64,000 nucleotides of DNA from Roridomyces roridus (Eukaryota; Basidiomycota; Agaricomycetes; Agaricales; Mycenaceae): the NCBI GenBank assembly GCA_029378245.1, contig JARKIF010000094.1:1-64000 (forward strand), read 5' to 3'. A model generated the notes under the pieces. It made no database searches, had not been told where the DNA came from, and worked only from the letters and a program-made list of their open reading frames with translations. Of the stretch, positions 56,577 to 64,000 are shown piece by piece. Both the position numbers and the translations under genes were made by a program. Position 1 is the first letter of the stretch; every line of letters starts with the position of its first letter.

Positions 56577-57478
56577 ATGGGAATTTCACCCAAAATTGTG
56601 CCTCGTCTGAGCCAGGACCGAGGTCACGCAAACCATAACTGGCTCAAGACTTTCCATACCTTCTCTTTTGCCTCGTATGCATTTTCCCCAAGGTTTCAAG
56701 CCTAGACTCACAATTATCTAGATACCAAGACCCGCAACACGAGCAGTTTGGGTCTCTCCGTGTCATTAACGAGGATCGCGTCCTCCCTGGCACTGGCTTC
56801 GGGACCCATTCGCACCGTGAATTTGAGATCTTTTCGTATGTGGTTTCCGGCCAACTCGAGCAGTACGTGTCCTCTTCTCTACACTGTCCTATTTTCTCTG
56901 ACATGTCATCTTTCAACAGCAAAGACTCGATGGGAAACATCGAAGTGCTGAAGCGCGGAGACCTCCAACTAACTTCCGCCGGCACGGGAATCTCCCACTC
57001 TGAAAAGACCTACGGTTCCAAACCCGTACATTTCCTCCAAATATGGTCCTTGCCTTCAGTACAGCGACTCCAACCCAAATATTTTACGCGCCACTTTACT
57101 GACGACGAAAAGCGCGACACGTTCGTGCGGATCGTCGCCCCCGTGGATGCAGAGGATGTCTTGAAGGACAGTAGGGAAGGCGCAGGCCCCGCGCCAGTTC
57201 AAAGCCCGCTCACTCTATACGCGACGCTCTTGTCTGACGGCAAGAGCCTCACTCAGAGCATCAAGGGCTCCAAGGGGTACATCCACGTCGTACAGACGAG
57301 CGGGTACAACACCAAGGCTGCGACCGGCGCTGCTATCAAAGTCACTGGCGCCCCGGGTGTTGAGATGGAGCTACGGGAGGGCGATGGTGCGTACCTGTTC
57401 TTTGAGCAGGGCGGCGACCTTACGGTGGAGAACATCGGCGACAAGACGGCTGAGGTTCTCTTGTTCGATATAGAATAA
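56577..57478 (+). CDS. Pirin-family bicupin protein
   Basis: Pirins are iron-binding bicupins; some act as quercetin dioxygenases, others as nuclear cofactors. Start at 56577 (MGISPKIVPRLSQDRGHANH) is favoured because a TATA box lies between it and the upstream ATG. Exons join NWLKTFHTFSFASY, QDPQHEQFGSLRVINEDRVL, then PGTGFGTHSHREFEIFSYVV and SGQLEHKDSMGN. The N-terminal cupin motif with metal-ligand histidines is intact (GTHSHREFE...H...). HSEKTYGSKPVHFLQIWSLP and DGAYLFFEQGGDLTVENIGD follow; ends AEVLLFDIE at 57476-57478. About 255 residues, normal for the family. Confidence 0.9.
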
Positions 57479-57739
57479 TTGCAATGTACCAATCCGAGCC
57501 TATGAAAAAACACTCTAATAAGCGTAGCATTGCTTCAAGGTCCGAAGGCAAACGAATTCCATATTCATGACTCGATAAAAATTCAGCTACTAGTATAAAG
57601 CAGGTTGCGTGGTATCTACAGTAAAGATAAGGAAGATATAATATCCGCGGTTCAGTGTCCATAATACGATAAATATAACAAGGCACCTCCGCCGAGAACG
57701 AATAGATGAAAAAAGAAACACACCCAGATGCAATCTCCT

Positions 57740-60700
57740 CTATTCCTCCTCATCTTCGTCCTCTTCCTGAATCGCGGGAGCCCGGCCAGAATGTCCCGGA
57801 AGCTGCCTCCGTCCCGAAGACTCGAACATGGAAGAAACAGTCTCTGCGGGCAACGGAATCGTGCTGACCGACGGGGAATGCCCCGCTTTGGAACCCTGTC
57901 GGGAACCACTCCCACCAGTCGAAGACCCAGCAGAACCAGAACCTCCACTGCGGTTTCCAGCCCGCTTGTTCTGTCTGTGGCCCCTCGGCGCTGGTGATAA
58001 TGTCACGGACTCGACCATCGACGAAGACGGGTGACCAGATGATTTGCCTGACGCTGACGTTGCCATCTGCCCCAAGCCACCAGCAAAAGCAGGTATATCG
58101 TCGTCTTCGTCCACCCAGTCGCTCTCATCACCCATGCTACTATTCCCCACTGCCGCAAGACCGAGCCCCCGCCCCGCACCAGAAAAGACGTCCCGGATCG
58201 TCGTCACATCCGAGCTCGGTGACATTGCCAGTACCTCAATCGGAAGCGTTGAAGTCCGCGTTTGCCACCCAGGTGGTTCCAGACCCCACGACTTCTTCCA
58301 ACTCGTTCGCCCAATGGACCCGTTGAAGCTCGGCGAGGTGAACGGCCCTAAGCGTTTCTGCGCAACAAACGTTGTGCTGGTGGTCGTGGTAGACGAAACA
58401 CGTGTGCGTGACGGTGGCCTGGAATTTGACCTGAAAGGCGATCCCGTCCGGTGTCCCTCCACATCAGAGTTTGATCGCTGCAGTTGCGGAAGTTCGTAGA
58501 ACGAAGTTGGCCGGGAGGAGGCAGGAGAATGATTCGAAGACGCTCCAGAGTTGGAACGTGCATGCGGCGGTCGTCCAGACGTCGTCGAAGTCGTCGTGGT
58601 AGTGGTTTGTATTTGTCGTACAACCCGAGTAGATGATCCGCTTCCATTTCGCCGATGGAACTTTTGCATTGGGGAGGTTGTTCGGAAGTGGTTCGACCCT
58701 GCTGAGCTCGCTGACGGCGACTTGCGGTGTTGTCGTTGCATAGAGAAACTTCGGATAGACGAGGGCCGCGAAGAGTACTCCCCTCGTTCTGAATTGGGCG
58801 TGTGACTCCCAAACGAACGTCTGCCCGCCACTTGAGGGGAATCAAGAACAACCATCTGTATGGATGTAATCGAAGATCGTCGCGAATTGACGCTGCTAGA
58901 CCTTCGAGATGATGCGGATGGTCTCTGTCTATGTCCTCGAGAAACAGCGGACCCACTGGTCCGCCGCTTGACCGAAGTAGAACTGTAGGATTGAGGAGCA
59001 GAGGACCCGCGATTGAATTGTGGATGCGATGCAGCACTTGGCGACTTGGAAAGAACAGGAGACGTAGACGTCTGCTTCCTCTTTCCTTTCCGATCGTCAT
59101 TGAACCAAAGCTTGAATGCAGTCAACAGGTTAGCGCGATGCCGATGCGCGCCCTTTCCACCAGAGCCAGTCCCATCTTCCCCAAAGTTGGGTGTGGACAC
59201 CGATGTGCGGATATCGGCCCCCGGAGAGTTCGCCGGTGTGGGCGCCACTTGCTGAGTTAAAGAGTCCCTGGAAGCTGTCAGGACCCAAGGAGAACCTGCA
59301 ATCGGCTGCGGATGATGGAGGTCCTGAATGGGCGGTGGCGTCGACGGCATGCTGTGTTCCTTGGACGGTCGCATGGGCGGTGACTTTGTCAGCTTGGACG
59401 AACTCGCCGGTCCAAGACTTCCGTGCGAGCTCCGGGCCTCGTCTCCAGTACTCGACTTGCGTTCTGGTTGTTCACGTGACTTGTCCCGCTCCTTGTCATC
59501 TTTGATGACTTCGCTCGACTTTTTGCGAACAAGTCCAGCTGCCTCGAGAGCGGTTGTAGCGCGTTGCATAATGCTCACACTGCCCGAACGCCCTTTCCGG
59601 GTCTTTCCCTCACGGTCCTTGACGCTACTCGCTGGAGTGGATGGATGTGAACGCGAGGATGAATCGCCTGTTGTGGTTCCTGTGATCGTGGATGGTGCAG
59701 GTGACAACATGGGGGAAGGACTGCCGGGACGAGGAGGTGTGGCGGGACGCCCTGAGGGCACTGTGGGAGTAGGTGGCACGAACGCAAGCAACGGCAGTGC
59801 CCCCATCGTGCCGCGTCGCTCAAGGGTCAAGTGCGAATATGCAGGCTCTGTCTGCACTCCAGCGCTGGAATGACGGCCATTCGACGCCAGATCCCCCTCT
59901 GTGATATATGCATCACTCGGCGGCTGAACCGGGGGCGTGTCAACAGCTGGACTGGTAACACCAGGATCGCGACTCTGGTCCAAAGCACGTTTCTCGGCTC
60001 TCCGTTTGAGCATCCACCAGACGGCTCCCGACGCGTCACAGGCATCGCTCAAAACAGAGTGAACGATCTGGGCCGTGTCGAAACCAAGCAGGCTGAGGGC
60101 GTTCAGCAGCTCGCGTTCAAGGGGAGTGGAGAAGATCATGGGTGCTGGCGTACTCAGCAAGGAAGCAAAGTTCATCTGGGGCTGCACGGGATCGGCTGCC
60201 GCAGGGGCTTCGGGGGTGAGGATTTCCGTCTCTTCAACGGGTTCCGATGGGTCGGACATGATGGAAGAGACGGAACGTCGCTTCGTGCGGGCGGGCGTGC
60301 GAACGACAGAGGGCGGAGGAGCTTTGGAGCTCAGGGATAGGTTCGATAACATCCTTGGCGGTGGGCTGAGTTCGTCTTCTTCAGGGACGGTCTGGGGCCC
60401 GGAAAGGGTTGCAGATAGTTTCGTGTGTAAGGTTTCCAAGTCGGTTTTACGAATGGTGAGCTGGCTCGCTGTGCGGTGAATTGCTTGGCCAGGATCGTCA
60501 GGCTCGTCGGGTGTCGTGGGCGCAGAGGAGGTTACATCGTCCGTAAAGAGGCGGGTTAATTCGGATGCAGAAGCATCAGAAGCCTCGGAAGATAGTTGTG
60601 AATTCAAGGTATCTGAGCGCCCCGAGCCCGAGGCAGGCTCAGTGAACCACGCGTGAGCGAGAATCTGAGAGATGGCAAGACGTTTGGTGGGGTCTTGTTG

Positions 60701-61668
60701 GAGGATATTCTGTATCAGGGTGCGGGCCTCTATTTAGCAAATATGAGCGCATGAATTCGTGTGAAAGTAGAAGACGCACCGATAGACAACCACTCGGGAT
60801 CCTCAAACTCCCCAACGATAATCTTCTGGCGCATTACATTTTCGTCATCGTCATCAAAAGGAAGGGTGCCCGTGAGTAGGCAGTATAGGATGATTCCCAG
60901 GGACCAGATGTCAACCTCTGTGATGTTATCGTTAGTTGGGAGACAAGATTCAAGTTGGCGGGTAGACGCGCCTGGACCAAGGTATTTGCGACCCTGCAAC
61001 ATCTCTGGAGACGCATAGCCGGTGGTACCGCAATACGTCTCCATGTAAACTCCGCGCTCGAACTCGCGAGTAAACCCAAAATCGCCAAGCTTGACGCGGC
61101 ACCGTTCGTCCAGCAGGATGTTTTCGAGCTTGAGGTCGCGGTGTACAATGCCCTTGTCGTGGAGGTAGGCAACGGCAAGACAGAGCTGGCCAAATATAAT
61201 CTTGGTCTCGTCCTCGGACAGACGACCCTTCTCGACGAGGTAGTCGAAGAGCTCGCCACCGCAGCAGAGCTCAGTGACAATCCAGATGGACGACTCGGTC
61301 GCGATGACCTCGTACATCTGAGTTACATGGGGATGATGTAGTTGACGGTGATGGTGGATTTCGCGAGTCAGAGAGGCCGACATGGCCTTGGGGATCTGCT
61401 TTATGGCGACGCGTGCGGACGTGAGCCGATGGGTTCCTATCCGCACCTTGCCATAGGCGCCTGAAAGACATATTAGCAAGGGAGACGAGGACAACTGCAA
61501 GTAGGTGCTCTCACCCTCGCCAATGACCTTGCCCAGGGTGTAGTTGCCCACAACGCGGATTCTGTCGGAGGAGAGCTCCTTGCCAAGCTCATTGTAGGCG
61601 TTGGCGAGCTGGGCCTTTTGGTTCTGAGTTACGGAACCGGAGTGTTTGTGACCGCGTCCGGAGGACAT
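57740..61668 (-). CDS. Ser/Thr protein kinase, Kin4-like, with a long disordered tail
   Basis: CAMKL-type kinase. Start at 61668 (MSSGRGHKHSGSVTQNQKAQ). Domain from about residue 35: VVGNYTLGKVIGEGAYGKVR, then VAIKQIPKAMSASLTREIHH. ELCCGGELFDYLVEKGRLSE and YLHDKGIVHRDLKLENILLD hold the catalytic Asp; VKLGDFGFTREFERG is the DFG loop; YCGTTGYASPEMLQGRKYLG is the activation and APE-type segment. VDIWSLGIILYCLLTGTLPF, then QQDPTKRLAISQILAHAWFT close the domain near residue 300. About 950 residues follow without a domain, extremely Ser/Pro/Thr rich, including SSRRSSSVNSRRSSITSIQM and an acidic end (IQEEDEDEEE). The tail contains very many RxxS/SP sites. The start given avoids a more upstream Met without conserved sequence. 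Kin4-type kinases restrain mitotic exit; assignment to that subfamily is tentative. Confidence 0.88.
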
Positions 61669-62403
61669 GGGGGCATATATGGGGAATGAGGAAACGAGAG
61701 TCGTAGGCGCAGGGCCGTAATTTATGACAGAGCGAAGGGAATTGCGTGAAGAGTCGAAGGCGAGGGAGGTTGGAGAGACTGTCCAATTTTCGGATGATGT
61801 CGATGTCAGACGTGACCCACTTCCAAACTCGGTTTTATGCCTCTTGTTTTCCACCACCCGCGTTTATACAGCATCCAGCTCGCAAATTCACTGTGTTATA
61901 TACTTGGTTGACGTCCAGCTCATTCTCCGGCGGTGGCGGACTGCAACAGACTACAAGCTGGAGATTCCCCACTTGTCAGTATCAAAGTGGAGTCCACCCA
62001 AGGTCTGGCCGACATTGAATGCTGTATTTTCATTCGGGACTGCGGTCCGCAGTCTGCTCAAGCGACCAGTACAGCTTGAGTACATACAGCCTCGACTTTG
62101 GTTTTCCCGGTTGCCACTATCTAATCAAGGAATTGTCGTCGCAAGGAGCTTGGTACTACTAATACCCTGCAATGGCGAACAAGTTGGAGCAACTTCCCAG
62201 GCCCTTGGTGGCCGACTTTTCATTCTGCCGGTCAAATGTCGAGGGATGATCTCTGTGGCACTTCGGATCTTTCTAGGTATGCATTGTTCTGCCCAACGTC
62301 CGGGGACACAGGAGTCTAACGTTGCGACTAGCTCAAGGCATCCTCATCGTATTCCAGTAAGTACTATTGATGGCCATGGCCATCATATGTTCTCCAATTC
62401 CAA
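61669..62403. other. Divergent promoter region between kinase and hydrolase B
   Basis: No gene assigned. ATG-initiated MISVALRIFLAQGILIVFQ can be assembled from two small exon-like segments at 62246-62366 with good splice borders, but no acceptor leads from it into the hydrolase, so I do not call it. Confidence 0.4.
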
Positions 62404-63360
62404 ATGGGGTCGAATGCGGCCGTTTTTGCTTCCGCTCCTTCCTCTTCCATGAACCAACACCATCCCTGGTCCCTCCACTACCTCTACATCTGGGCCTATA
62501 CCAGGTTGCTTCGTTTTCTCGTCCTCCGACGTTTCCCTGCAAGCCCGCCGTATGAAAATCCCAAGGTAGTGCGCACTGAAGGAACGGTCCCTTCGAGAGA
62601 AAAGGGTCGCGCTATTCGCGTGATCCAGTATCGACCTCTTTCCGCGGCTCCAGAGGAGGCCCTCCCCATCCTCATCAACTTCCATGGTGCTGGATTCATC
62701 ATCCCTCGCTTGGGCGCCGAGCAAGAATTTTGCAGCATGGTAGCAGAGCGGTTAGGCTGGCTCGTGATCGACTGCGATTACCGCAAAGCTCCAGAATATC
62801 CATTTCCGTGGGGGCTCGAGGACGCAGAAGACGCCGCGCTGCACATTCTCGAGCACATACCCCACAAGACCATTTCTACCAGCGGATTCAGCTCCGGTGG
62901 CAGCATCGCGCTAGGACTGGCTATAGTACTTGGCCCCGATCGAATACGGTCCACCGCCGCATTCTATCCATCAACAAACATCGACGCGGACACGCATGCC
63001 CAGTCCATTGACCCTCCGCTACCGCCCTCATTTTTGCGCCACATCCGAGCATGTTACGTCGTTCCCGGCACGTCGATCACGGATCCCCGCATATCGCCTG
63101 CGTATGCGAGCAAGGAGGAACTACCACGCCATTTGTGGCTCGGTGCAGGCGCCGTCGATCCGCTGCATGATGCAGCTAAAGTGTTCATGGAACGTATACA
63201 GAAGGAGGGCCATCCTGACGCGGTCTTCCGGTCTATAGGGCATACAGGACATGGCTTCGTCCCGCTAGGGCCTGAGAGTGCTGGGTTACAGGGAAAGGCG
63301 AAAGAGATGCGCGAAGAAGCGATGGCCTTTCTGCAGAGGTCCGTTCAACAGGACCTATGA
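62404..63360 (+). CDS. HSL-type alpha/beta hydrolase (esterase/lipase family), copy B
   Basis: Single-exon paralogue of the gene at 4799-5800. Oxyanion-hole motif HGAGFIIPRLG. Nucleophile elbow STSGFSSGGSIALGL, with a serine in the GxSxG position. VIDCDYRKAPEYPFPWGLED is nearly identical to copy A. Likely Asp is in GAGAVDPLHD and His in HTGHGFVPLG. Starts MGSNAAVFASAPSSSMNQHH; the second Met (before NQHHPWSLHYLYIW) corresponds to copy A's internal Met, so the true start may be there. Cytosolic or membrane-associated; substrate unknown. Its stop is 37 nt from the stop of the convergent coiled-coil gene copy. Confidence 0.85.
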   Translation: MGSNAAVFASAPSSSMNQHHPWSLHYLYIWAYTRLLRFLVLRRFPASPPYENPKVVRTEGTVPSREKGRAIRVIQYRPLSAAPEEALPILINFHGAGFIIPRLGAEQEFCSMVAERLGWLVIDCDYRKAPEYPFPWGLEDAEDAALHILEHIPHKTISTSGFSSGGSIALGLAIVLGPDRIRSTAAFYPSTNIDADTHAQSIDPPLPPSFLRHIRACYVVPGTSITDPRISPAYASKEELPRHLWLGAGAVDPLHDAAKVFMERIQKEGHPDAVFRSIGHTGHGFVPLGPESAGLQGKAKEMREEAMAFLQRSVQQDL

Positions 63361-63397
63361 CTATGACGATCCAATGTCCACTGTACATATACACGAT

Positions 63398-64000
63398 TCA
63401 ATCTTTCTTCCGCTCACCAATCCCAACGACCCGCCGACTGTCCCGTAAAACAGCCTCGACTTCGTCCGCCAGCAAACGACCCTTGACAGCCTTATCCGCC
63501 TTGTGCGAAAGAACCGCCGTGCTTCTGTCGTGTGCACTGCTTCGATCCCCACCTATCGGGTTCTTGCTCACGGCTACTGGCTGCGGGAGCCGCTGCCCAA
63601 GGGCTGTGAGGCTGTACCTCCGATGTGCTACACGGCGCGGTCAGCGGGCGCCAGACAGTCGAGACAGGCAGAAAGCAAACATCGTTTAAGTACATGCTCG
63701 ACCTCGTCGAGAATCGCGCGCACGGTCTACCAGCACGAATGAGCGTGTAGAATACAGTTGAATCAAAACGCACCACATTCCCGTGCATCCGACACAACCG
63801 CGTTATCATGATCAGAATCGGGAAAGATTCTTCCGTAGTTTCTGTACCAGGCGTTACGATGGCCGCTCGGAGAACATCTATATAGCCCTTCGTTGAACGA
63901 GCGTCTTCTCGCAGCGACTGTCCCAAAGCAGGCGAGATACGTTGTATAAATTCCCTGCGCTACCGGAGGTGATGAGCGAACGGAAAGAATAGTAGAAGGA
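63398..64000 (-). CDS. Coiled-coil protein of unknown function, copy B, 5' end beyond window
   Basis: Inverted paralogue of the 3' part of the gene at 15552-17240. Matching exons and introns are visible: ISPALGQSLREDARSTKGYI, then DVLRAAI, the intron-spanning SFPILI, and the C-terminus LPQPVAVSKNPIGGDRSSAH, then HKADKAVKGRLLADEVEAVL with the final GIGERKKD. Differences from copy A are scattered and mostly conservative, and intron borders are preserved, so both may be functional. The gene runs off the right edge. Stop at 63398-63400. Confidence 0.6.

Noticed and set aside
61724..62452. 242-codon plus frame upstream of the hydrolase
   Set aside because: Long but without any conserved segment; crosses the kinase start region and runs into the hydrolase in a different frame.

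Overview
The window is nuclear DNA from a filamentous basidiomycete, most likely an Agaricomycete. Nearly every gene is broken by short (about 45-65 nt) GT-AG introns and intergenic distances are small. Several families are typical of mushroom-forming fungi: DUF6534-type membrane proteins, PriA-like secreted cysteine-rich proteins, 4-coumarate-CoA-ligase-like adenylating enzymes, a delta-9 desaturase with a fused cytochrome b5, and a TKL-type kinase. I see no bacterial, viral or organellar segment. Species cannot be named from the sequence alone.

Layout. 0-10 kb: a truncated, frame-disrupted FAD-linked oxidase, a C2H2 zinc-finger protein, an HSL-type alpha/beta hydrolase, a DUF6534-like membrane protein, an inverted-repeat-bounded non-coding stretch and an NmrA/isoflavone-reductase-like enzyme. 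10-24 kb: a mitochondrial HMG-box protein, Mediator subunit 8, a PriA-like secreted protein, a coiled-coil protein that recurs at the right edge, an adenylate-forming enzyme ending in a peroxisomal signal, the desaturase and an SMP-30-like protein. 24-37 kb: mitochondrial aconitase, a small three-exon complex I subunit (NDUFA2 family), a probable GPI-type small protein, mitochondrial ribosomal protein uS4m, a Rax1-like RGS membrane protein, a palindromic MITE-like element, and a disordered F-box-like protein with a proline-rich neighbour that may be its N-terminal half. 37-49 kb: three predicted secreted glycoside hydrolases (GH105, GH12, GH92) on the same strand, interleaved with a tandem calmodulin pair and two small hydrophilic proteins, followed by a 723-bp terminal-inverted-repeat element with a 5-bp target duplication. 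49-64 kb: Ase1/PRC1/MAP65, a two-part protein kinase, pirin, a Kin4-like kinase with a long disordered tail, a second HSL-type hydrolase, and an inverted partial copy of the coiled-coil gene.

Functional picture. Most of the window is core eukaryotic housekeeping (TCA cycle, respiration, mitochondrial translation and nucleoid, Mediator, cytokinesis, calcium signalling) mixed with secreted or lifestyle genes (carbohydrate-active enzymes, the PriA-like protein, FAD oxidase, hydrolases). There is no compact biosynthetic gene cluster and no obvious defence-type system. The most unusual features are structural: two well-formed non-autonomous DNA elements, a third long inverted repeat, paralogous gene copies near both ends of the window, a tandem calmodulin duplication in which each copy uses GC-AG splicing at a different intron, and a short tandem repeat that triplicates a 5' splice site inside an enzyme motif. 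Several frame breaks lie at homopolymers, so sequencing error must be considered before calling pseudogenes.

Intron positions, starts and fine gene ends were inferred by eye from splice consensus and protein-family continuity; no search or alignment program was run.
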